Counted from the stretch's first letter, positions 1-5,292 are shown. The stretch is 6,765 nt of DNA from Nitrosarchaeum sp. (GCA_004297665.1 SCUP01000251.1:1-6765), one strand, 5' to 3'. The notes: generated by a model from the sequence alone, not told the origin. Made by a program: numbers and translations.

Positions 1-677
1 GAAATTATAGTGTGTTGGGTAAGATCATATTCATCTGCAAAATATGAAAAGGCACGATGAAATGCAATGAAGTCATGATTACAACCAGATAATTCATTGT
101 GAATTTTTGAATCAAGTAAATCTAATTCAGATATATAATTTGCAGCATTTTCTTGAAAATATTGTTGATTTTCAGGATCTGAATTAGAGAATGCATTTGC
201 AATATTTTGGACTTGAATTTTTGCAAAAACAGGATTTAACCAAATGTGAGGATCTCCAGATTCATCAATATGTCCTTCATACACTGAAGATTCTTCATCC
301 ATATTTTTTATAATAATTCCATTACTTGTATCAACTACCACTCCTTGGTAATTCATTTCATTTAATTTATCAACCCAACTTTCAAATCCAATTCCATTAA
401 TTATGATAAGATCAGATTTTTGCATTTGCTGCACATCTTTTATTGTTGGCTCCCAATCATGTGGTTCAATTCCGACTGGAACTAACAATTTTACATCAAC
501 TTTTTCTTTACCAACAGTTTGTGCAAATTCATGTAAGGGGTAAAACGATGCCATAACCTGCAGTTTTGATTCGTTTGTTTTCTTGAATTGATTTGAATCA
601 CTTGAAAAAACAGCAAATGAGATTAGAGGAATTGTAATTACAATTGCAATTATTGCTAGTTTTACTTGGGTATTCAC
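1..677 (-). CDS. Metal ABC transporter substrate-binding protein, ZnuA/TroA type (3' end off window)
   Basis: This is the extracytoplasmic receptor that would capture a divalent metal, most likely zinc, and deliver it to an ABC permease. I translated 225 intact codons leftward from a GTG start at 677; the gene leaves the window at position 1, so the C-terminal lobe is missing. Residues 5-24 form a hydrophobic signal peptide or membrane anchor. The cluster A-I hallmarks follow: an ASFYPLHEFA strand at 43-52, VPVGIEPHDWEP with candidate ligand His73, GDPHIWLNP with His144, and FIAFHRAFSYFADEYDL with His207. In this family a His as third ligand favours zinc, while manganese receptors usually carry Glu there. 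The fourth ligand is off the window. There is no His-rich loop, only a short acidic stretch near 127-142. An ATG at 681 is out of frame and stops early, so GTG 677 is the best start. The gene is divergent from a metal-type regulator, which fits metal-controlled expression. Family confidence is high; metal identity is inferred. Confidence 0.9.
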   Translation of the reverse strand, partial: MNTQVKLAIIAIVITIPLISFAVFSSDSNQFKKTNESKLQVMASFYPLHEFAQTVGKEKVDVKLLVPVGIEPHDWEPTIKDVQQMQKSDLIIINGIGFESWVDKLNEMNYQGVVVDTSNGIIIKNMDEESSVYEGHIDESGDPHIWLNPVFAKIQVQNIANAFSNSDPENQQYFQENAANYISELDLLDSKIHNELSGCNHDFIAFHRAFSYFADEYDLTQHTII

Positions 678-692
678 ACATAATTTTGATAT

Positions 693-708
693 AAGTTATT
701 AATAACTT
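693..708. promoter_or_regulatory. Perfect 16-bp palindrome, candidate operator of the receptor gene
   Basis: AAGTTATTAATAACTT is its own reverse complement (two 8-base arms with no spacer). It sits immediately downstream of the receptor gene's TATA-like box, where a bound dimeric or tetrameric repressor would block transcription start. The adjacent ribbon-helix-helix gene supplies an obvious candidate binder. The palindrome is directly visible; the operator role is inferred. Confidence 0.5.
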
Positions 709-729
709 TATAAAATATTAATAACTTTA
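697..729. repeat. Two exact 14-bp direct repeats, 19 bp apart
   Basis: TATTAATAACTTTA occurs at 697-710 and again at 716-729. Its 9-bp core ATTAATAAC occurs a third time at 750-758. The first copy forms half of the perfect palindrome at 693-708; the second has a poorer partner arm (6 of 8 bases match at 712-719). Spaced copies of one half-site suggest cooperative binding of an RHH regulator across the divergent promoter. The area is A+T-rich, so some similarity by chance is possible, but a 14-base exact match within 33 bp is noteworthy. Confidence 0.55.
707..715 (-). promoter_or_regulatory. TATA-like box of the metal receptor gene
   Basis: On the minus strand this reads TTTTATAAA. Its centre lies about 34 bp upstream of the GTG at 677, so transcription would start near 684-686 and leave only a very short leader. 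The box touches the end of the 693-708 palindrome. Placement is inferred from archaeal TATA spacing. Confidence 0.45.
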
Positions 730-738
730 ATTGCTAAA

Positions 739-746
739 CTTATAAG
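739..746 (+). promoter_or_regulatory. TATA-like box of the NikR-like regulator gene
   Basis: CTTATAAG is centred about 27 bp before the ATG at 770. Transcription would therefore start almost exactly at the start codon, giving a leaderless message. No Shine-Dalgarno sequence precedes the ATG, which agrees. Confidence 0.5.
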
Positions 747-765
747 ATAATTAATAACAATTATC
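746..765. promoter_or_regulatory. Inverted repeat, candidate autoregulatory operator
   Basis: GATAATT (746-752) and AATTATC (759-765) are exact inverted 7-base arms around a 6-base spacer that contains most of the third copy of the ATTAATAAC core (750-758). The element fills the gap between the regulator's TATA-like box and its ATG, the usual place for a repressor site. This suggests the regulator controls its own gene as well as the divergent receptor gene. The role is inferred. Confidence 0.45.
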
Positions 766-769
766 ATGT

Positions 770-1153
770 ATGCCAATAGTTTCAATTTCATTGAATCAAG
801 AGATTTTATCAGAGTTAGACAAGTTGCAAAAAACTATGGGCTTTTCAGGTAGGTCTGAAGCAATAAGGGCAGGAATCAGAACTTTTGTTTCAGAAGAAAA
901 ACAAAAATCTCAATTAACAGGGAATGTTCATGCTATTCTTTTAGTTGTTCATAATGATGAGTTTGATCATGTTGTATCTGGAATAAAACATAATTTTGAA
1001 GATCTGATCACAACACATCTCCACAGTAAAATTGAGGGAGAGAAGTGTATGGAATTATTTGTAATTGATGGTGATGCAGAAAGAGTATCAACTATTACAA
1101 AAGATTTTCAAGTAAATAAAAACATGGATACTGTAAAATTAGTAACATTATAA
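770..1153 (+). CDS. NikR-like metal-responsive ribbon-helix-helix transcriptional regulator
   Basis: This 127-residue protein has the size and two-domain plan of NikR. Residues 2-42 are the RHH DNA-binding domain (strand IVSISLN, then two helices with the family motif GRSEAIRAGIR at 27-37). Residues 53-127 match the C-terminal ACT-like metal-binding and tetramerisation domain. Aligned by eye to Escherichia coli NikR, three of four nickel ligands are present: His74 (for His76), His85 (for His87) and Cys93 (for Cys95). The fourth, His89, falls on Lys87, while an extra His83 lies two residues before His85. The metal bound may therefore not be nickel, or the site may be rearranged. The gene is divergent from a ZnuA-type receptor and follows an array of palindromes, so control of that transporter and of itself is the natural reading. 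An ATG at 766 is in another frame. Family confidence is high; specificity is open. Confidence 0.88.
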   Translation: MPIVSISLNQEILSELDKLQKTMGFSGRSEAIRAGIRTFVSEEKQKSQLTGNVHAILLVVHNDEFDHVVSGIKHNFEDLITTHLHSKIEGEKCMELFVIDGDAERVSTITKDFQVNKNMDTVKLVTL

Positions 1154-1155
1154 AA

Positions 1156-1177
1156 CTAATTAGAAATTAGATTTTTT
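1156..1177 (+). terminator. Possible T-rich terminator of the NikR-like gene
   Basis: Two bases after the stop codon, CTAAT (1156-1160) and ATTAG (1166-1170) can pair around a 5-base loop, followed by six T residues at 1172-1177. Archaeal termination depends mainly on such T runs. The element lies inside the 3' end of the convergent gene, and the stem is short and A+T-only apart from one pair, so support is modest. Confidence 0.35.
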
Positions 1178-2541
1178 GAAAAGCGATTTCTTGATGCCAA
1201 AACAACTACCAATAAAGTAGAAAATAAGATCATAATTGTAATTACTCCAAATTCAGGAGCAACAACAATGCTAAAATCAGTTTCTTGACCTGTATTTCTA
1301 ATGTTATCAAATCTAATAATTGTAGGACCTGTTTGATCTTCGGCGAATTCATATCGTTCAAATTCTCCACCAACTTGCGCCGTTCCAGTTGTTCTATGAA
1401 TTTCCTTGCCATTTTGTATAATTACAAAAGTATAATCAGAATTACGTAGTGGTTCTCCAGTTTTACCATCTCTAATTGTAAAGATAAAATTTGTATTTTG
1501 TCCAGGTGCAATTTCTATTGGATCCCATGAAAGATTTACTTGAAAATCTTCACTTTTTGTAAATGCAGTTAATGGAAATCCTATAGTTTCAGATCTAGAA
1601 AGAGTAAAAGTAATTGTATCAGGTAATGGCTCTCCAGATTTTTGTAGTTGGTTCTTTATGAATCTGAGATGATCCTGCAACAAAACAAAATGAACTATTC
1701 TTTCATCATCTTCAGTGTAATCATCGATTGTAACTGATGCTTTAAACAAGTCAATTCCGTTTGCTTTACCTGTATAACTTGGAGATAAAAATTCAGCAAA
1801 ATTCTTAGGAAAATGCACCTCTTCATGCACTACTGGAATGTGTGACATTTGCTTTTCACTCCAATCAAAAGGCATCTCAAATGTGACTTGTTGAGCAACA
1901 GGATCATATTCAAAATTAGAGATATTATCAAAGTATGATTTTATTTTAAACTGAACATCCTGATTTTCGGCATCTTTTTGTAAAAATTCTGTACTGTCTG
2001 CAATACTCAGATTTGCATTGTAAACGCCAGAATTTTCAATTATGTTTGTTGGCTCATCAATTGTTCTTACCTCGATTTCAAAATTATACAGTCCACCTGA
2101 ATTGAAAATAGGGCCAGAAATCATTATTGGGTTAGATTCTGTTCCATGCCATGCACCTAACAAAGAATCTTGCTCTCCATGAATTGTAATCTCACCTTCT
2201 TGTGTGGGATTTACTTTGATTGGAAGAACTCCATCAGATGTAAAAAAATAATTTCTAAATATCATTTTATTTTCATGAAATAAACCAATTAGAAATGTAA
2301 CATTTTTTGCATTTTCTTTTGTCTCATCTTCAGTTGCTGTAATTGTAATTTGTTTTTCGCCGGTTTGCTCAAAAGACATTGGGAGTTCAACTGAAATCGA
2401 AATTTTTTTTCCTTGTACATCAACTGAATGAATGGTATCAATTCCTAATCCATGTCCATAAACGCTAGATACTGGAAATAATAAAAATGCCACTATTGCA
2501 AATATTGTAAATTTTGGTAATAACAATATAATTCCAGACAT
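1156..2541 (-). CDS. Secreted PEFG-CTERM surface protein of unknown function
   Basis: This 461-residue protein is built for export and surface attachment; I do not recognise an enzymatic domain. Residues 10-29 form a signal peptide, with likely cleavage after Val-Tyr-Gly, so the mature chain would begin with His30 (HGLGIDTIH). The rest looks beta-rich: an N-terminal section (about 30-180), a central section (about 190-330), and a final Ig-like section at about 340-428 of a type seen before the sorting signal in other thaumarchaeal proteins (GEPLRNSDYTFVIIQNGKEI). The C-terminus has the full archaeosortase tripartite signal: PEFG at 429-432, a hydrophobic segment at 433-449, and a basic tail starting at Arg451. 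It begins 7 bp after the LON-domain gene stops, with no Shine-Dalgarno, so the two are probably co-transcribed. It converges on the NikR-like gene with 2 bp between stop codons. Export and sorting are well supported; function is unknown. Confidence 0.85.
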   Translation of the reverse strand: MSGIILLLPKFTIFAIVAFLLFPVSSVYGHGLGIDTIHSVDVQGKKISISVELPMSFEQTGEKQITITATEDETKENAKNVTFLIGLFHENKMIFRNYFFTSDGVLPIKVNPTQEGEITIHGEQDSLLGAWHGTESNPIMISGPIFNSGGLYNFEIEVRTIDEPTNIIENSGVYNANLSIADSTEFLQKDAENQDVQFKIKSYFDNISNFEYDPVAQQVTFEMPFDWSEKQMSHIPVVHEEVHFPKNFAEFLSPSYTGKANGIDLFKASVTIDDYTEDDERIVHFVLLQDHLRFIKNQLQKSGEPLPDTITFTLSRSETIGFPLTAFTKSEDFQVNLSWDPIEIAPGQNTNFIFTIRDGKTGEPLRNSDYTFVIIQNGKEIHRTTGTAQVGGEFERYEFAEDQTGPTIIRFDNIRNTGQETDFSIVVAPEFGVITIMILFSTLLVVVLASRNRFSKNLISN

Positions 2542-2548
2542 GTTGGGG

Positions 2549-3259
2549 TTATTTTATTGTGAGTAATTCTTGAACTGCTTGAATCAAATCATCCATGGTA
2601 TTAGCTTCCAGTATTGGTTGTAATTCATTTGGATCTTTGGCTCCAAGTGCAGATAAAGAGTAAACATAATCAATTGTAGGCATGTCTGTAATAAGATAGT
2701 ATTTTTCTAAAACATGATCTAATGCATGGGGTTCAATAATTTCTGGTAATGCTTGTCGGATAATTTTATTTTTCCACATCTCCACTAGTTTTTCCCATTT
2801 GTCTAATGGTATATTGTCATCAATTTCAGAAATCAATTCAACTTCAGCACGAATGTACATTTTTTCTCCAGTTCCTAATTTTTCATGTAATTCTGAAATG
2901 CTTTGATGGCCTTCTACAGTATACGGATCATAATTAGAAGGCTGTGGTAATAATGGTGGAATTATTTTATTGATTTTGAATTTATTGCGACCAACAGTCT
3001 CAATATGTAACTGCATTCCATCTAATTCAACATCTGTGCATTTGATTATCTTTGCAATTGTACCTATTGATTTTGGTGCAGTCCAACCACTAATTGAGTT
3101 ATTTGCATCAATTAGACATACACCAAATTGACCATCACCTAACATACAGTCATCAACTAATTGCTTGTATCGTGGTTCAAAAATTCTGAGTGGTAGTTCT
3201 TGTCTAGGAAACAATACTAAATCCAAAGGAAAAATTGGTAGAATTTTTGTTTGTGTCAA
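2549..3259 (-). CDS. Stand-alone LON (Lon substrate-binding) domain protein
   Basis: The 236-residue protein is a single LON domain (the N-terminal substrate-recognition domain of Lon protease, PF02190 family) without the AAA+ ATPase or the Ser-Lys protease. Recognition rests on the opening ILPIFPLDLVLFPRQELPLR (residues 6-25) followed by IFEPRYKQLVDDC, then GQFGVCLID and a GTIAKI strand, all in canonical order; a helical C-terminal half follows. Such proteins are predicted cytoplasmic adaptors that bind protein or peptide; no direct function is known to me. The start is a TTG at 3259: it puts the domain motif right at the N-terminus, no ATG or GTG lies in frame between it and the upstream in-frame stop near 3320, and a TATA-like box lies 29 bp upstream. 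The PEFG-CTERM gene follows after 7 bp. Confidence 0.85.
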   Translation of the reverse strand: MTQTKILPIFPLDLVLFPRQELPLRIFEPRYKQLVDDCMLGDGQFGVCLIDANNSISGWTAPKSIGTIAKIIKCTDVELDGMQLHIETVGRNKFKINKIIPPLLPQPSNYDPYTVEGHQSISELHEKLGTGEKMYIRAEVELISEIDDNIPLDKWEKLVEMWKNKIIRQALPEIIEPHALDHVLEKYYLITDMPTIDYVYSLSALGAKDPNELQPILEANTMDDLIQAVQELLTIK

Positions 3260-3283
3260 ACTGTTGTTATTTGATATGTCTCT

Positions 3284-3293
3284 AGATATATGG
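3284..3293 (-). promoter_or_regulatory. TATA-like box of the LON-domain gene
   Basis: On the minus strand this reads CCATATATCT. Its centre is about 29 bp from the TTG start at 3259, so the message would be leaderless or have only a few bases before the start. It lies in the 74-bp gap after pyrB and downstream of a T run, which argues that the LON/PEFG unit is separate from pyrB. Confidence 0.4.
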
Positions 3294-3310
3294 AATACGC
3301 AATCAATTTT

Positions 3311-3333
3311 AATGAAAAATTAGATTTTAAAAT
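3311..3333 (-). terminator. Possible T-rich terminator of pyrB
   Basis: Immediately after the pyrB stop the minus strand is a run of A and T with TTTT and TTTTT tracts (the latter at 3319-3315). T tracts of this kind act as intrinsic archaeal terminators. No strong hairpin is present; ATTTTAAAAT is a short palindrome. Confidence 0.35.
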
Positions 3334-4263
3334 TTAGAAACCATTTTCGTTGAGAATTAAGCCCAACAATGCAGCTCGTGTATGCTTTCCATATTCAGCT
3401 TGCTCAAAATATTTTGCATTTTTTGTATTATCAACATCAGTTGAAATTTCATCTAGTCTAGGTAACGGATGTAAGATAATAGAATCATCTTTCATTTTTT
3501 GTAACAAATCCAGTCCTACAACATAACTTCCTTTTACCTTGAGATATTCTTCTTCATCAGGAAATCTTTCTTTTTGTATTCGTGTTACATAAAGAACGTC
3601 AAGGTCATCGATGTATTCTTCAATGTTAGTAGATTCGGTAAAAGACAATCTCTTTTTTATTTCATAAACAGAGTCAGATCTAATCCTTAATGATTCAGGG
3701 GAAATTAAATGAACATCAACATCATAATTCCCAAGACCATATAGAAGAGAGTAAACTGTTCGTCCATATTTTAGATCACCTATGATTCCTATTTTGAGAC
3801 CATCAATCTTTTTCTTTTCTTTTCTTATTGTAAACAAATCTTGTATGGCTTGTGTTGGATGCTCTTCTGTACCACTTCCAGCATTGATAACTGGTTTTGA
3901 AGAAACTTCAGCTGCAAATCTACTTGAACCATCAAGAGGATGTCGTAATACAAGTACATCAGAATAAATCGACATTATTCTCACAGTGTCTGCAAGACTT
4001 TCACCTTTTTGAGCAGATGATGACGAGATATTAGATATTCCTAGAGAATTACCACCAACAGATGCCATTGCAGCATCAAAACTAAGACGAGTTCTAGTAC
4101 TTGGCTCATAAAATAGATAACCTAGTGTATTTCCTTTACAAATCTCCCTTCTTTCTACGGGTTTAAGTTTCATTATTTTATCAGTAGATACAAAGATTTG
4201 TTCAAGTTGAGCTTTGTCAAACTCCTTGATAGAAATTATGTCTTTTTTATAGAACTCGTTCAT
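3334..4263 (-). CDS. pyrB: Aspartate carbamoyltransferase catalytic chain
   Basis: PyrB joins carbamoyl phosphate to L-aspartate to make N-carbamoyl-aspartate, the committed step of cytoplasmic pyrimidine synthesis; three chains form the catalytic trimer. At 309 residues it has the normal length. The carbamoyl phosphate loop is FYEPSTRTRLSF with Ser55-Thr56-Arg57-Thr58. By eye, other active-site residues of the Escherichia coli enzyme are matched: Ser82 and Lys86 in the swinging 80s loop (SSAQKGESLADT), Arg107, His135 (EEHPTQAIQDL), Arg168 (YGRTVYSL), Arg228 and Gln230 (TRIQKERF), and HPLPR at 265-269. The N-terminal domain spans about 1-140 and the aspartate domain about 150-290. The ATG at 4263 is only 3 codons before conserved helical sequence and has a TATA-like box at the leaderless spacing. 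The regulatory-chain gene is divergent next door, an arrangement discussed under findings. Confidence 0.97.
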   Translation of the reverse strand: MNEFYKKDIISIKEFDKAQLEQIFVSTDKIMKLKPVERREICKGNTLGYLFYEPSTRTRLSFDAAMASVGGNSLGISNISSSSAQKGESLADTVRIMSIYSDVLVLRHPLDGSSRFAAEVSSKPVINAGSGTEEHPTQAIQDLFTIRKEKKKIDGLKIGIIGDLKYGRTVYSLLYGLGNYDVDVHLISPESLRIRSDSVYEIKKRLSFTESTNIEEYIDDLDVLYVTRIQKERFPDEEEYLKVKGSYVVGLDLLQKMKDDSIILHPLPRLDEISTDVDNTKNAKYFEQAEYGKHTRAALLGLILNENGF

Positions 4264-4272
4264 TCTTTCAAT

Positions 4273-4281
4273 GATATATAC
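4273..4281 (+). promoter_or_regulatory. TATA-like box of pyrI
   Basis: GATATATAC is centred about 28 bp before the ATG at 4305, which predicts a leaderless pyrI message starting at that ATG. It falls between the pyrB box and the pyrB start codon. The same TATATA is symmetric and could in principle be read on the other strand, but it is too close (about 14 bp) to the pyrB ATG for that. Confidence 0.5.
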
Positions 4282-4288
4282 AGGTGAC

Positions 4289-4296
4289 TATACAAA
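4289..4296 (-). promoter_or_regulatory. TATA-like box of pyrB
   Basis: On the minus strand this reads TTTGTATA. Its centre is about 29 bp from the pyrB ATG, so the transcript would start within a few bases of the start codon. It lies between the pyrI TATA-like box and the pyrI start, so the two core promoters interlock. Confidence 0.45.
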
Positions 4297-4304
4297 GTAT
4301 TCTG

Positions 4305-4766
4305 ATGCAAGAGTCCGAACTTATGGTTCGACGAATTAAGGAAGGTACTGTGTTGGACCACATTGACGAGGGAAAAGGTCTTCAGGTTCTAAATGCCTTA
4401 AGGATTGATGGAAAGGACGGAAGTCTCATAACTATTGCTCTTAACGTACCTAGCGGAAAATTCAAGAAAAAAGATATCATCAAAGTAGAAAACAAATTTC
4501 TAAAAGATGACGATACAAACAAACTTGCAGTAATTGCTCCAAAGGCAACTATCAATATTATCAAAGATTACAAACTAATTGAAAAAAGAAGAGTTGCACT
4601 TCCAAATGAGATAGATAGAATTTTCCGTTGTTCAAATCCAGATTGTATTACTAACAGCACTGAACATATTGAATCAGTGATGGATGTAATTGACAAAGAA
4701 GGAAGAGTACTCAAATGCAGATACTGTGCAAGAGTATTAGATGTTAACAAACTAAAATATAATTAA
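4305..4766 (+). CDS. pyrI: Aspartate carbamoyltransferase regulatory chain
   Basis: PyrI dimers link PyrB trimers into the dodecameric enzyme and bind nucleotide effectors, giving feedback control by CTP/UTP and activation by ATP. From ATG 4305 it has 153 residues. The effector domain opens with VRRIKEGTVLDHI (8-20); Lys60 and Lys94 fall exactly where the Escherichia coli chain has its nucleotide-contacting lysines, and Asp18 is one place from Asp19. The structural zinc ribbon is complete: Cys109 and Cys114, then Cys138 and Cys141, again the same numbers as in Escherichia coli, which supports this start. A GTG at 4284 would add seven residues (160 in total), but those would lie inside the promoter, since the TATA-like box at 4273-4281 is only 3 bp before it. 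ATG 4323 is a further alternative. The gene is divergent from pyrB and convergent with atpK. Confidence 0.95.
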   Translation: MQESELMVRRIKEGTVLDHIDEGKGLQVLNALRIDGKDGSLITIALNVPSGKFKKKDIIKVENKFLKDDDTNKLAVIAPKATINIIKDYKLIEKRRVALPNEIDRIFRCSNPDCITNSTEHIESVMDVIDKEGRVLKCRYCARVLDVNKLKYN

Positions 4767-4769
4767 ATT

Positions 4770-4784
4770 AAAAATTTTAAAAAA
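4770..4784 (-). terminator. T-rich terminator of the ATP synthase cluster
   Basis: Starting 14 bp beyond the atpK stop, the minus strand carries T6 (4784-4779) and T5 (4774-4770) separated by AAAA. This double T tract fits archaeal intrinsic termination and would keep transcription from entering pyrI in antisense. No hairpin is needed or evident. Confidence 0.5.
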
Positions 4785-4798
4785 TGTATCTTTAGGGC

Positions 4799-5110
4799 TT
4801 ATTGTCCCAAGATGATAAACATCATGACTATACCATAGATAGCAATTGATTCAACCATACCTATGAATATGAACACTTTTGATTGCAGAGCTGGGTTCTC
4901 ACTAATTACTGCAAGACCTGCTGCACCTACTTGACCCAAACCAACTCCAGCGCCACCTGCAGCTAAACCAAAAGCTAAACCGGCACCAATTAGTTTTGAG
5001 CCATCACTTGAGCCTCCACTTGAATCTTCTTGAGCATAAGCAACATCTGTCACACCAGCAATTAGAAATGCAATCGCTGTTACAGATAATAATAAAACAA
5101 GAGGTTTCAT
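4799..5110 (-). CDS. atpK: A-type ATP synthase subunit K (rotor ring proteolipid, c subunit)
   Basis: Copies of this 103-residue protein form the membrane rotor ring that carries ions and drives ATP synthesis. Residues 4-21 are a hydrophobic leader ending in VAYAQ, a likely signal peptide cleaved after Ala26; a short Ser/Gly/Asp stretch (28-38) follows. The mature part is the usual two-helix hairpin: glycine-rich helix 1 (about 40-68, GLGQVGAAGLAV), polar loop SENPALQSK (70-78), and helix 2 (about 79-101). Glu87 in MVESIAIYG is the ion-carrying carboxylate. Gln60, Ser88 and Tyr92 are also present, resembling part of a sodium site, but the coupling ion cannot be settled by eye. It lies after atpD and a 43-codon gene, with a 50-bp gap that holds its own TATA-like box, which fits the need for more copies than other subunits. 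Confidence 0.93.
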   Translation of the reverse strand: MKPLVLLLSVTAIAFLIAGVTDVAYAQEDSSGGSSDGSKLIGAGLAFGLAAGGAGVGLGQVGAAGLAVISENPALQSKVFIFIGMVESIAIYGIVMMFIILGQ

Positions 5111-5135
5111 CTATTTTTATTCCGTCATAATTCCA

Positions 5136-5143
5136 TATTTAAA
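5136..5143 (-). promoter_or_regulatory. TATA-like box of atpK
   Basis: On the minus strand this reads TTTAAATA, centred about 29 bp from the atpK ATG at 5110, so a separate near-leaderless atpK transcript is likely. A private promoter would allow extra expression of the multi-copy ring subunit. It is inferred from sequence and spacing only. Confidence 0.45.
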
Positions 5144-5160
5144 TCATGATACGCTGTGAA

Positions 5161-5292
5161 TTAAATTAGATCTAGTGTTTTCTTTTTAAATGATTTCAAA
5201 TCATTTTTAATTGATTTAGCAAAATTTTCATGATCTTGCTCTAATACTTTCTTGGAATTTTCAACTAATTTTTTAATTTCTTCTTTTGTCAT
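5161..5292 (-). CDS. Small 43-residue charged helical protein coupled to atpD
   Basis: An intact frame of 43 codons begins MTKEEIKKLVENSKK and ends KKKTLDLI before TAA. Its ATG overlaps the atpD stop as ATGA, the classic layout for translational coupling. The product has no membrane segment or Cys; about 11 Lys and 8 Asp/Glu are spread in a helix-like pattern with hydrophobic residues roughly every three to four positions (Ile6, Leu9, Val16/Leu17, Phe24, Ile28, Leu32, Phe35, Leu40, Leu42), so it looks like one long amphipathic helix. I do not recognise a family. Its place inside the ATP synthase operon suggests an accessory or stalk-associated peptide, possibly a reduced relative of the coiled-coil subunit H, but this is a guess. 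Codon use is like its neighbours. It may be missed by annotation pipelines with a length cut-off. Confidence 0.68.
   Translation of the reverse strand: MTKEEIKKLVENSKKVLEQDHENFAKSIKNDLKSFKKKTLDLI
5188..5206. repeat. Perfect 9-bp inverted repeat inside the small gene
   Basis: AAATGATTTCAAATCATTT has two exact 9-base arms around one central base. It lies within the coding part of the 43-codon gene and about 45 bp upstream of the atpK TATA-like box. It could be a protein-binding site for atpK control, an RNA hairpin between coding units, or chance in A+T-rich lysine-coding sequence. Confidence 0.4.

Noticed and set aside
679..681. ATG just upstream of the receptor gene's GTG
   Set aside because: It is in a different frame that stops after about 24 codons and yields no signal peptide.
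766..768. ATG four bases before the regulator's start
   Set aside because: It is out of frame with the ribbon-helix-helix protein, whose first beta strand begins right after ATG 770.
3782..3967. Open frame opposite pyrB
   Set aside because: It is the antisense shadow of strongly conserved PyrB sequence, with no promoter and no recognisable protein features.
4284..4304. GTG at 4284 as the pyrI start
   Set aside because: It would add seven residues not seen in the family, directly after the TATA-like box; ATG 4305 gives 153 residues with cysteines at 109, 114, 138 and 141 as in Escherichia coli.
4382..4750. Two 60-codon open frames on the minus strand opposite pyrI
   Set aside because: Both lie entirely antisense to PyrI, whose zinc ribbon and effector residues are intact; no independent support.
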